Shown here piece after piece: positions 1 through 7,186 of a DNA stretch of 30,867 nucleotides (positions within the stretch are counted from its first letter, which is position 1; each line of letters begins with the position of its first letter). The translations under genes and the position numbers were made by a program. The notes under the pieces are model-generated. The model was not told the origin of the DNA and did not search any database. It saw nothing but the letters and a program-made list of their open reading frames with translations. Origin of the DNA: an uncultured Bacilli bacterium (lineage in GTDB: Bacteria > Bacillota_I > Bacilli_A > RF39 > UBA660); the NCBI GenBank assembly GCA_947625715.1, contig CANQPR010000003.1, positions 1 through 30,867 on the forward strand, in the 5' to 3' direction.

Positions 1-872
1 CCAGCGATAGCTTCTTTAGCAGGATTGTTTTTTAAAGTTATAGTATCACCAACTTCAATATTTGATATATCTTTAATGGCCGCGGTAAAATAACCTACTT
101 CTCCACTTTTTAGAGTATCTAATTTTTTTTCATTAGGGGTATGAACACCTAACTCCGTTATTAAAAAGCTACTTTCATTAGCCATTAATTTAATTTCATC
201 TTTTAAATTTAAAGTACCATCAACAACTTTAATTAAACCAACAACCCCTTTATAAGGATCAAAATAACTATCAAATATTAAGGCTCTTAAGGGTAAATCA
301 TTATTAATTTTAGGGGGATTTATTCTTAAAATAATAGCTTCAATTAAATCTTTTATGCCCTCTCCAGTTTTGCCACTGCAAAGTATTATTTCTTCTTCTT
401 TAAAGCCTAAAACTTTTTTCAATTCTTCTTTTACTTTAGGAATATTAGCATTTGGTAAATCAATTTTATTAATAACAGGAATAATAGTTAAATCAGCATT
501 AATGGCTAAGTATAAATTAGCAAGCGTTTGGGCTTCAATACCTTGCGATGCATCGACAACCAATACTGCCCCTTCACAAGCTGCAAGACTTCTACTTACT
601 TCATATGAAAAATCGACATGTCCCGGTGTATCAATTAAATTTAATAAATAAGTTTCATTTTGATAAGTATATTGTAAGCTAACAGCATTTAATTTAATAG
701 TTATTCCTCTTTCTCGCTCCAAATCCATACTATCTAAAATTTGGTCTTTCATTTGTCTTTTATTAACTGCATTAGTAATTTCTAAAATTCGATCAGCTAA
801 AGTACTTTTACCATGGTCAATATGAGCGATTATAGAAAAATTACGAATATTTTCTTGAGCCTTGTTTTGCAA
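1..872 (-). CDS. lepA: Elongation factor 4 (LepA), 5' part; gene runs off the window
   Basis: Translational GTPase that back-translocates or remodels stalled ribosomes. The 290 codons present cover the G domain and the start of domain II. Visible motifs are the P-loop (AHIDHGKST), the switch I region (RERGITIK), DTPGHVDF (G3) and NKIDLP (G4), followed by the EF-4 type CSGKTGEG segment. The start is TTG at 870-872: it has an AGGTGA Shine-Dalgarno 5 nt upstream and the protein begins M-QNKAQENIRNFSIIAHID, as expected for LepA. It lies 38 bp after the small membrane protein gene and downstream of spoIIP and gpr, the same order as in Bacillus, so it is probably co-transcribed with spoIIP. The 3' half is outside the window. 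Confidence 0.96.
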   Translation of the reverse strand, partial: MQNKAQENIRNFSIIAHIDHGKSTLADRILEITNAVNKRQMKDQILDSMDLERERGITIKLNAVSLQYTYQNETYLLNLIDTPGHVDFSYEVSRSLAACEGAVLVVDASQGIEAQTLANLYLAINADLTIIPVINKIDLPNANIPKVKEELKKVLGFKEEEIILCSGKTGEGIKDLIEAIILRINPPKINNDLPLRALIFDSYFDPYKGVVGLIKVVDGTLNLKDEIKLMANESSFLITELGVHTPNEKKLDTLKSGEVGYFTAAIKDISNIEVGDTITLKNNPAKEAIA

Positions 873-910
873 TTTAATCACCTATGTGGTATTATACAAA
901 AATTTTAAAT

Positions 911-1240
911 TTAAGTAAATAAAGTTTTTAAAACCTCTATTAAATTTGAAATTCCTTTGGTCATAAATTTTTCAATTGCACTAGATATTTTTACGCCTGC
1001 TTTAGTTGTTTGATTGGAATAATCTTCATGAAGATTTTCTGTGTAATCTAAAATGTCAACATCTAAACCATTATTAACATCATTTTCAAATTTTTTCATA
1101 CCTTCTTCAGTAATAATGGTTCTTTCACTTAATTTAGCTTCATAGTAACCAGTTTCCATCGCAATAGTTAATGATATATAAATTAGAAATAAAACTAATA
1201 AAATTTTTATAAACCAATTAGGCTTTTTTTTAGTTTCCAT
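911..1240 (-). CDS. Small single-pass membrane protein of unknown function
   Basis: About 109 residues: a short basic N-terminus (METKKKPNW), one membrane segment (about residues 10-28, IKILLVLFLIYISLTIA) and an acidic, probably helical C-terminal domain predicted outside the membrane. I do not recognise the family. A GTG at 1246 would add two residues, but the GGTGG ribosome site at 1250-1254 fits the ATG at 1240 better (9 nt). The start lies inside the last codons of spoIIP, so the two are translationally linked, and lepA follows closely. The position between spoIIP and lepA suggests, but does not prove, a part in sporulation. Confidence 0.75.
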   Translation of the reverse strand: METKKKPNWFIKILLVLFLIYISLTIAMETGYYEAKLSERTIITEEGMKKFENDVNNGLDVDILDYTENLHEDYSNQTTKAGVKISSAIEKFMTKGISNLIEVLKTLFT

Positions 1241-2105
1241 TTTCACTAACCACCTTTATAATACTTTTAGAAAGAATTTCAATTGTATTATTTATTTCCA
1301 TTATATTATTAGTATTTGAACCAATTTCAATTAAAAGGGTATTGGGACTAAAGTCTTGATTATAAATACCATTGTTTTGGTCGCCACCTTTTTGTAAGAT
1401 ACCTTTGGAAATATCTGGTACTAACATATTCATTTCATCACTTATCTTAGTTGCTAAAGCTTCATTTTCTTGATATTTATCATGTTCAATACCAATGACA
1501 AATAAGGTTTTAGCATAGACTTTGTTTTCATAAGTAGTAATTGAATTATTATAAGAAACAGAATCTCTATGAATATCAAAGAAGTATTTTAAAGTAGGAT
1601 GTTTAAGTTTTGCATCTTCTAAAAATTTACGACTTATAATATAACTACTTTGATAATTTAAATTATTTTCTTCTAAAGTTTTTTTGATATCTTTAGTTTC
1701 AACCATGGTTTTTAAACCACCATTATTTAGCTTTTCTCTTAAAATGTAACTAGATGTCATGACACTTGGAGTAATATCATGTTCCATTAATAAATCAATA
1801 TAATATTCTTCGTTTTGATGGGTGTTATATAAATAAATTATGGCATCAGATTTATTTTCATAGTTTTTAGTATCGGGAATATAAAGGGCTTTTGTTTCAT
1901 TATTATCGCCAAAAGTTTTAGTAATTAAATATGGTAATAATTGATTGTCTTGGTCTTTAAAATGGGTCATTTTTATGTAAGCAATTATTTTTTCAGGCTC
2001 AATACAAAACGAAAAGACACTTATAAAACCAATAATAAAAAAAAGAAAACAAATAATAAAGAAAAATTTAGATTTTTTAGGACATTTAGTTCGAAATTTT
2101 TTCAT
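1230..2105 (-). CDS. spoIIP: Stage II sporulation protein P (SpoIIP), N-acetylmuramoyl-L-alanine amidase/endopeptidase
   Basis: Peptidoglycan hydrolase of the SpoIID-SpoIIM-SpoIIP engulfment machine, anchored in the mother-cell membrane. One membrane segment lies near residues 12-35, followed by a linker and the catalytic amidase domain. The zinc-site motifs of the family are present: YNTHQNEEY, FDIHRDS and LLIEIGS (the catalytic Glu). Length about 291 aa, somewhat short for the family, mainly in the linker. The ATG at 2105 is chosen over the GTG at 2114 because GGGTGA sits 5 nt upstream of it. Downstream are a small membrane gene (overlapping) and lepA; gpr is upstream behind a terminator, so spoIIP probably has its own promoter (TATAAT within the 2115-2139 gap). 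Confidence 0.93.
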   Translation of the reverse strand: MKKFRTKCPKKSKFFFIICFLFFIIGFISVFSFCIEPEKIIAYIKMTHFKDQDNQLLPYLITKTFGDNNETKALYIPDTKNYENKSDAIIYLYNTHQNEEYYIDLLMEHDITPSVMTSSYILREKLNNGGLKTMVETKDIKKTLEENNLNYQSSYIISRKFLEDAKLKHPTLKYFFDIHRDSVSYNNSITTYENKVYAKTLFVIGIEHDKYQENEALATKISDEMNMLVPDISKGILQKGGDQNNGIYNQDFSPNTLLIEIGSNTNNIMEINNTIEILSKSIIKVVSENGN

Positions 2106-2139
2106 TTTCTTCACCCATTTTATTATACTAATTAAAATT

Positions 2140-2163
2140 AAAAAAGATGTCGTTTTAAGACAT
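2140..2163 (-). terminator. Rho-independent terminator of gpr
   Basis: On the minus strand the 5-bp stem ATGTC/GACAT (2159-2163 and 2147-2151) encloses the gpr stop codon in its loop and is followed by CTTTTTT. The stem is short, so termination may be partial. Confidence 0.55.
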
Positions 2164-2889
2164 TATACAGTTATTTATTATTTTCGAAGTCATTTGACTT
2201 ATTATTTTTATATCTTCTTCTAAATTTAAAGCTGTTAAGAGGGTTTGTTTTCTTTTTAAAAGCGTTGTATAACCAATTGTTATAATGGGAATATTAAAAG
2301 TTTTTTTATTGATATATTTATTATCTTTTAAGGCATCTGCATAAATCATTCCACAATCATTAATTTCTAAAGTATGATTTAAATGATTTTCATTTTTAGT
2401 TACTAAACTGTCAATTAAAATAATCATATCAGGATTTAGTAATTTAACAACCATGCTTATTAATTTATATGATGATATTCCCGTTTTATTAGTTGTTTCG
2501 GGAGCAAATAAAGCAACTTTTGGAATGGTATATATATCGTTATAATGATTAGTGGCGATGATATTATTTAATGATTTAACTCCATATGAATCACCTAAAA
2601 TAGAAGATGAACCTAAACCAATGATTAAAATAGTTCCACCTTTATGATATTTTTTTAAAAACATTTTAATTATTTTTTGACATACTCTTTGGAGATTTAA
2701 AATATTATGATAAAGAATATCACTATCAAAATTAATAGTAAAATAATCACCTTCATCATGCTTTATTTGACTTTTATTATCTTCTTTAACATAGTAATGT
2801 TTAATTATTACATTTTTATCTTTTTTTTGATTTATTAAATATTGTGTTTCTAAGGGTAAGGCAGCATCTAAAATTAAATTATGTTTCAT
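2155..2889 (-). CDS. gpr: Germination protease (GPR), spore endopeptidase
   Basis: Protease that degrades small acid-soluble spore proteins (SASP) during germination; made in the forespore as a zymogen. The 244 residues show the family's blocks: an N-terminal D-A-A-L-P-LET stretch like GPR's TDLALEA, IIGLGSSSILGDSYG (the family's GLGN..TPD.LGP), PDMIILIDSLVTK (KPDLVIVIDALA in Bacillus), and PIITIGYTTLL (IPVIAIGVPTVVD). The protein is shorter than Bacillus GPR (about 370 aa) and diverged, so the call rests on the order of these blocks and on its place before spoIIP and lepA. GGTGAAG precedes the ATG. A forespore-type promoter lies 17-45 bp upstream. Confidence 0.85.
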   Translation of the reverse strand: MKHNLILDAALPLETQYLINQKKDKNVIIKHYYVKEDNKSQIKHDEGDYFTINFDSDILYHNILNLQRVCQKIIKMFLKKYHKGGTILIIGLGSSSILGDSYGVKSLNNIIATNHYNDIYTIPKVALFAPETTNKTGISSYKLISMVVKLLNPDMIILIDSLVTKNENHLNHTLEINDCGMIYADALKDNKYINKKTFNIPIITIGYTTLLKRKQTLLTALNLEEDIKIISQMTSKIINNCIMS

Positions 2890-2905
2890 TTTACTTCACC
2901 ATTTT

Positions 2906-2934
2906 TATTATGAAGAAAAAAAGGTTACTTATAC
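2906..2934 (-). promoter_or_regulatory. Candidate forespore sigma-F/G-type promoter of gpr
   Basis: GTATA (2934-2930), 17-nt spacer, CATAATA (2912-2906). This fits the B. subtilis sigma-G consensus GHATR-N17/18-CATnHTA. It sits just upstream of gpr, which is a sigma-F/sigma-G gene in Bacillus. AT-rich DNA gives chance matches, so this is a good candidate rather than proof. Confidence 0.55.
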
Positions 2935-2945
2935 TAAAAAAATCT

Positions 2946-4163
2946 TTAAGATTCTTTCTTAAAGATAAAATATTTTTTCTTTCCTCTTCTTATGATATTG
3001 AACTGACGATTAGTGTTTAACATTAAATTTTCATCGTTTACAATTTGACCATTTAAACTTATGGCATTGTTAGTTAAAAATTCTCTTGCTTCTCTTTTGG
3101 AAGTGGCAATTTTATTATTTACTAAGAGCTCTATTAAAGGTTCTTTATCATGATAAGTATAAAAAGGCATACCTTTAAAGACTTGTTCTATTTCTTTATC
3201 GGTCAAATCACCTACGTTCCCTGTAAATAAAGATTTTGATATTTCTTTAGCTCTTTGATAATCTTCTTTACTATGAATATCACTGATGATTTCTTTAGCT
3301 AATTGTTCTTGAGCAATCCTTTTTTCAGGATGAGCAAAGTGTTCTTTTTTTAGAGCTTCTATTTCTTCTTTGGTTAAGAAAGTAAAGACTTTCAAATAAT
3401 CAATTATTAATTCATCATCAGTGTTAATTAGATATTGATATAATTCATAAGAACTAGTTTTTTCTTTGGAAAGCCATAGAGCATTGCCTTCACTTTTACC
3501 AAATTTATGACCATCTTTGTCAGTAATTAAAGGCATGGTAAATCCATAGGCTTCTTGATTTGTTTTTTTCTTTATTAAATCAATTCCAGCGGTGATGTTT
3601 CCCCATTGGTCGCTTCCAGCAATTTGCATAAGACAATTTTCATTTTCATATAAATGAAGGAAATCAAGGGCTTGCATTATCATATAAGAAAATTCTGTAT
3701 ATGTAATACCACTACTAAGTCTTCTTCTTATAATATCTTTATCTAGCATATAATTGACATTAAAATATTTACCATAGTCTCTTAAAAAATCAATAAAATT
3801 AATGTCTTTACTCCAATCATAATTATTTACAACTTTAAAGCCAAAAATTTGTTCAGCTTGTTTGGTTAAACCTTCAACATTTTTTAATATTTCTTCAATT
3901 GGTTTCATATCCCTTTCACTAGTTGGTTTGGGATCCCCTATTCTTCCGGTAGCACCTCCAATTAATAAAATGGGATGATGACCATATTTAGCAAGTCTTT
4001 TACAAATTAAAAAACTTGAATAATGACCAAGGTGCATAGAATCAGCCGTTGGATCAGTACCAATATAAAAAGTGATTTTCTCTTCATTTAATAATTTTTC
4101 AATTAAAGGGCTTGATACATCTTTAATTAAACCACGATATTGTAAATCTTCCCATAATGTCAT
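2946..4163 (-). CDS. tyrS: Tyrosyl-tRNA synthetase
   Basis: Class I aminoacyl-tRNA synthetase that charges tRNA-Tyr. The 405 residues are normal for the bacterial TyrS type. The HIGH-like signature is HLGH (residues 44-47) after YIGTDPTADSM, the tyrosine/tRNA site block is QIAGSDQWGNI (about 180-190), and the KMSKS-like loop is KFGKS (220-224), typical of this subtype. The C-terminal ~65 residues form an S4-like RNA-binding domain. It starts 3 bp after the stop of the upstream membrane gene, so it is the third gene of the operon from the promoter at 5407-5435. There is no room for a T-box leader directly upstream. Confidence 0.97.
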   Translation of the reverse strand: MTLWEDLQYRGLIKDVSSPLIEKLLNEEKITFYIGTDPTADSMHLGHYSSFLICKRLAKYGHHPILLIGGATGRIGDPKPTSERDMKPIEEILKNVEGLTKQAEQIFGFKVVNNYDWSKDINFIDFLRDYGKYFNVNYMLDKDIIRRRLSSGITYTEFSYMIMQALDFLHLYENENCLMQIAGSDQWGNITAGIDLIKKKTNQEAYGFTMPLITDKDGHKFGKSEGNALWLSKEKTSSYELYQYLINTDDELIIDYLKVFTFLTKEEIEALKKEHFAHPEKRIAQEQLAKEIISDIHSKEDYQRAKEISKSLFTGNVGDLTDKEIEQVFKGMPFYTYHDKEPLIELLVNNKIATSKREAREFLTNNAISLNGQIVNDENLMLNTNRQFNIIRRGKKKYFIFKKES

Positions 4164-4166
4164 AAC

Positions 4167-4475
4167 TTATTTTCCTTTCTTTAAATCATATAATTTATAT
4201 AAATATTGCACACTGTTCTCTAAAAAATAATAATGATAAATATATAATACAACAAATACTAATAAAATAGCAAAGATTATTAAAAAATAATAACTTACCA
4301 TGCCTAATATTAAAAAGATAAGGGCAAAAAAAGCAAAACTAATAGTTACAATTAAATGAATTAATCTTTCATGTTGAAAAAAATTAATTTTAATTAATAA
4401 ATCTTGTAATTGGTCTTTAGTTAATGTTTTATTTTTATTAAGTTGATTTAGATATTCAGTTATATATTTTCTCAT
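4167..4475 (-). CDS. Small two-helix membrane protein, unknown function
   Basis: 102 residues with a charged N-terminal helix (MRKYITEYLNQLNKNKTL) and two adjacent membrane segments (about 40-58 and 62-82), then a short basic C-terminus. No family recognised. It overlaps the end of the 309-aa membrane gene by 20 bp and is followed 3 bp later by tyrS, so it sits in the middle of a tight three-gene operon. Confidence 0.75.
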   Translation of the reverse strand: MRKYITEYLNQLNKNKTLTKDQLQDLLIKINFFQHERLIHLIVTISFAFFALIFLILGMVSYYFLIIFAILLVFVVLYIYHYYFLENSVQYLYKLYDLKKGK

Positions 4476-5385
4476 GGTTATTTTTCTTCTCCTCTCTTTT
4501 TAAAAGAACATAAAAGATAATAGTTAATGTAATTGCGGTTATAATCCATATCCATATTTTTTGACTTATATTATTTACTAGATAATTTAATATAGGACTA
4601 GTACTTTTACTAATATTTATCGCCATACTTTTAATAACTGTTCCCAATAATATTTCTAAGGCAATCATAATAAAACTATAACTTAAGGTTATTTTCTTTA
4701 AACAATCAGCCCACTTATAGTTAAAACGGTTAATAATAATTAAAATTATTACTATTAAAGTAATTATTGCTATTAAAAGATATATAAATTGAAGACTAAT
4801 TAAAGTAGAAATCGTTTTAGTAACATCTTGTAAAGATACATTAGAATTTAACATTACCTCTTGTTGATTTACTTGGTTTAATAATTGCTCTGGCATCGGA
4901 AAAAAGCCAATAATTTCATCTGCATGTTCATCAATATAATTATATAATTGTTGTTCATATTTATTTATATAGTCTTTTTCCTTTTGACTTAAATTACTTT
5001 CAATAATACTCATATTAGATTGAATTAAATTTTTTAAATCTTCTTTTTTAATTGGTATTTCTTTTTCATTTTTAAAAAAGTAATTTAAAGTATTAGATAA
5101 ATATATACTAATAAAATTTTTAGTTCCGTCAGAATTTAAAACTTCTTCAATAGTATTGTCTTTTAGTCCTAATATTTTAAAAGTTTCTTTAATTTCATCT
5201 AAAAGCAGTTGTTTATCTTCATTCAAATCGTTTAAAAAAAAGCTCATATCATTATTTTTAATGGTGTCATAGATATTTTTTTGATTTAAGAAATTACGCA
5301 TAACAACAGACAATGTTAAGCCAATTAACAAAAATAAACAGATATTAATAAGAATAATATTTATTACTTTATGACTTTTTTTCAT
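4456..5385 (-). CDS. Membrane protein with extracytoplasmic helical domain, unknown function
   Basis: 309 residues. One N-terminal membrane segment (about 8-28), a ~150-residue charged, mostly helical domain (about 35-185) rich in Lys, Glu and Asn, then three further membrane segments (about 198-222, 232-255 and 272-295) and a basic tail (KREEKKNNHEKIYN). I do not recognise the family. It is the first gene of the operon with the 102-aa membrane protein and tyrS, reading from the strong promoter at 5407-5435. AGAGGAAACT precedes the ATG. Confidence 0.8.
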   Translation of the reverse strand: MKKSHKVINIILINICLFLLIGLTLSVVMRNFLNQKNIYDTIKNNDMSFFLNDLNEDKQLLLDEIKETFKILGLKDNTIEEVLNSDGTKNFISIYLSNTLNYFFKNEKEIPIKKEDLKNLIQSNMSIIESNLSQKEKDYINKYEQQLYNYIDEHADEIIGFFPMPEQLLNQVNQQEVMLNSNVSLQDVTKTISTLISLQFIYLLIAIITLIVIILIIINRFNYKWADCLKKITLSYSFIMIALEILLGTVIKSMAINISKSTSPILNYLVNNISQKIWIWIITAITLTIIFYVLLKREEKKNNHEKIYN

Positions 5386-5406
5386 AGTTTCCTCTTTCTA
5401 TTTGAA

Positions 5407-5435
5407 ATTATATCATGGATAATTTAAGATGTAAA
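5407..5435 (-). promoter_or_regulatory. Sigma-A promoter of the membrane protein-tyrS operon
   Basis: TTTACA (5435-5430), 17-nt spacer, TATAAT (5412-5407) with an extended -10 (TGA before TATAAT). It is 22 bp upstream of the first start codon of the operon. Confidence 0.75.
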
Positions 5436-5490
5436 TTAAGTACTTTTTGTTAAATTATTAAATTTATACTAGCCATAGTTATATAGATTT

Positions 5491-5499
5491 TGATACAAT
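5491..5499 (+). promoter_or_regulatory. Extended -10 promoter of tRNA-Arg
   Basis: TGATACAAT ends 8 nt before the first base of the tRNA, so transcription would start almost at the tRNA 5' end. No clear -35 is visible. Confidence 0.5.
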
Positions 5500-5507
5500 G
5501 TTTTTGG

Positions 5508-5584
5508 GTCCTCGTAGCTCAGTTGGATAGAGCAACCGCCTCCTAAGCGGTAGGTCGCAAGTTCAATTCTTGCCGGGGACGCCA
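5508..5584 (+). tRNA. tRNA-Arg (anticodon CCU)
   Basis: Full cloverleaf of 77 nt with encoded CCA. The acceptor stem is GTCCTCG/CGGGGAC (one G-U pair) with G as discriminator. The D arm is GCTC-AGTTGGATA-GAGC, the anticodon stem ACCGC/GCGGT holds the loop CTCCTAA with anticodon CCT at 5542-5544, and the T arm contains GTTCAATTC. It reads AGG codons. A protein gene begins 20 bp downstream with no terminator between them. Confidence 0.97.
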
Positions 5585-5603
5585 TTTTGATTTAGGTGAT
5601 AAC

Positions 5604-6131
5604 ATGGATGATTATGGACAATTAATAGTTAAAGTTAAAAATGATTTACAAACAATGGATATATTGTATAAAAAAGATAATTTAAGTAATATTGATAAAT
5701 TAACCTTACGCTATAAAAATGGATATGAGTTTTTTTTAGATAATTATGAATTTTTGTTAATAAAAAGTTTTTCTAATAATAAATTAATATTAAAACAAAT
5801 TTATATAAAATGGCATGAGAAAAAAATTGCTCCCCTTTTTAGAATATATCAACAAGATGGATGCTTATATTTTCTTGATGATTATATAATTGAGTGTTTA
5901 AAAAAAGGTGGCTTATATTTTTTAGCCAAAGAAAATGAAGAACTATTTAAAAAAGAGCATTTACAATTAGTTAAAGAATTTTTATCTGGATACTATTATG
6001 ATTTTAATAATGATTTATTAATTGATGATATACTTAATCATCCCATGTATAATTATTTAATCAGAGCTATTTTAGAGCATCAATTATCTATTCCTAATAA
6101 CACTTTAAAAAGACAAAAAAAGAACGATTAA
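5604..6131 (+). CDS. Hypothetical protein downstream of tRNA-Arg
   Basis: 175 residues, soluble, rich in Tyr, Leu, Lys and Asp. No signal peptide, membrane segment or recognised motif; the C-terminus is basic (LKRQKKND). AGGTGA lies 6 nt before the ATG. Because it begins 20 bp behind the tRNA with no terminator or promoter seen, the two are probably read from one transcript and cut apart by tRNA 3' processing. It ends at a terminator shared with the convergent sigma factor gene. No function can be assigned. Confidence 0.75.
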   Translation: MDDYGQLIVKVKNDLQTMDILYKKDNLSNIDKLTLRYKNGYEFFLDNYEFLLIKSFSNNKLILKQIYIKWHEKKIAPLFRIYQQDGCLYFLDDYIIECLKKGGLYFLAKENEELFKKEHLQLVKEFLSGYYYDFNNDLLIDDILNHPMYNYLIRAILEHQLSIPNNTLKRQKKND

Positions 6132-6140
6132 GTTCTTTTT
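6117..6140. terminator. Bidirectional terminator between the 175-aa gene and the sigma factor gene
   Basis: AAAAAGAAC (6117-6125), 6-nt loop, GTTCTTTTT (6132-6140). It has A-tract and T-tract flanks, so it works in either direction, and both convergent genes stop within it. Confidence 0.85.
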
Positions 6141-6789
6141 ATTTAACTTCATAGTACATGCGCAACTTTTCTAAGCTTCTTTTTTCATATCTTGAGACCA
6201 TTACTTGAGTCATATTCAACTTTTTAGCAACTTCGCTTTGTGTATAATCTTTAAAATAACGATAATTTATAATTTGTTTTTCACAGTTATTTAAATTTTC
6301 TATACTTTCTTTTAAGGCAATCTTATCGTCTAAAGATAGGTTTTCTTTTATAGCAATTGTTTCATAAAAATTTTTTTCGTTATCTAAAGGATTATCTAAG
6401 CTAAGCATTTCATTAGTTGAATTAATGGCCATATCAATAAGACTTACATCAAGCCCTAGGAAATTTGCAACGTCTACTTTTGTGGCTTGGCGATTTAGTT
6501 TTTGACTTAAGATATTTTTGGTTAAATCAATTTTTCTTTTTAAACGAATTAAATCTTTACTTACTTTAATTTTTTGTGATTTATAAACACACTCATACAT
6601 TTCTCCTAAAATATAATCATAAGCATATGTTGAAAATTTTGTTGTTCCATTTTTTTGATAATTTTTATAAGCTTTTAAAATACCTATACACCCAGCTTGA
6701 AATAAATCTTCAAAAGGAATGTTATAAAATTTTGTTGCAACTTTTTTTATTAAAGGAATATTGTTTTTGATGAGTGTTTCTGTATCCAT
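6139..6789 (-). CDS. sigF: Sporulation RNA polymerase sigma factor, SigF/SigG type
   Basis: Sigma-70 family protein of 216 aa (SigF and SigG of Bacillus are about 255-260). Region 2 is seen as LFQAGCIGILKAYKNYQ...TKFSTYAYDYILGEMYE, followed by the KIKVSKDLIRLKRKI segment that in SigF/SigG/SigB reads P-[IV]-KVSR. Region 3 is the ATKVDVANFLGLD block and region 4 the helix-turn-helix YTQSEVAKKLNMTQVMVSRYEKRSLEKL. SigF is chosen over SigG because it directly follows a SpoIIAA-like gene, as in a shortened spoIIA operon, but SigG cannot be excluded. GGAGGG overlaps the stop of the upstream gene, giving translational coupling. No spoIIAB lies between them. Confidence 0.8.
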   Translation of the reverse strand: MDTETLIKNNIPLIKKVATKFYNIPFEDLFQAGCIGILKAYKNYQKNGTTKFSTYAYDYILGEMYECVYKSQKIKVSKDLIRLKRKIDLTKNILSQKLNRQATKVDVANFLGLDVSLIDMAINSTNEMLSLDNPLDNEKNFYETIAIKENLSLDDKIALKESIENLNNCEKQIINYRYFKDYTQSEVAKKLNMTQVMVSRYEKRSLEKLRMYYEVK

Positions 6790-7107
6790 TTAACCCTCCA
6801 GTTTTTGTAAATTAAAAATGCGAAAATGAAAACCAATTAAATCTTCTTTCATTTTTTTTGACATGTTACATAGTAAAAAATTCCCCTGTTGTTTTTTTAA
6901 TTCAATTTTAGTATTTAGTAGTGCATATTTTCCATCAGTATCAATTTTCTTTAATTTACTACAGTCACAACAAAGACTTTTGATTTTATTTTTTTCAATG
7001 TAAGGAATTAAATAGTTGTTAAAAACATGCGTTTCTCGATGATTTAAATTTCCTTCTAAATGTGCATATAAAGTGTTTCCCTGTTGTTTTAAATGTAAAT
7101 AAAACAT
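6790..7107 (-). CDS. spoIIAA: SpoIIAA-like STAS-domain protein (anti-anti-sigma factor, possibly altered)
   Basis: About 105 residues with a single STAS fold: strand FYLHLKQQGNTLYAHLEG, then SLCCDCSKLKKIDTDGKYALL, which aligns with the SpoIIAA phosphorylation loop (DxSxxxxxDSSG). At the position of the phosphorylated Ser58 of B. subtilis SpoIIAA this protein has Asp (residue 61 when numbered from the GTG at 7116), with Thr before it. The ATG at 7107 is preferred since GAGGGTG ends 6 nt upstream; a GTG at 7116 and an ATG at 7113 are alternatives. It lies directly before the sigma gene with no gene between, and behind a Spo0A-box core. The family call is firm for STAS; the role as SpoIIAA is inferred from position. 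Confidence 0.7.
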   Translation of the reverse strand: MFYLHLKQQGNTLYAHLEGNLNHRETHVFNNYLIPYIEKNKIKSLCCDCSKLKKIDTDGKYALLNTKIELKKQQGNFLLCNMSKKMKEDLIGFHFRIFNLQKLEG

Positions 7108-7160
7108 ATTCATCACCCTCGCCTATTTTAATATAGCGAGTTTTATTTGATTTTTAAACA

Positions 7161-7171
7161 CTTTCGACAAA
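7161..7171 (-). promoter_or_regulatory. Spo0A box upstream of the STAS-sigma pair
   Basis: Minus strand TTTGTCGAAAG contains the exact 0A-box core TGTCGAA (7169-7163). It is about 55 bp upstream of the STAS start codon and just before a TATATT/TAAAAT -10-like region (7126-7137). In Bacillus the spoIIA operon is switched on by Spo0A~P. Confidence 0.6.
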
Positions 7172-7186
7172 AATAGATAAAATAAA

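Noticed and set aside
4164..4480. T-box leader for tyrS
   Set aside because: tyrS starts 3 bp after the stop of the gene before it, and no T-box sequence (TGGNACC type) or specifier stem is seen there or before the operon promoter.
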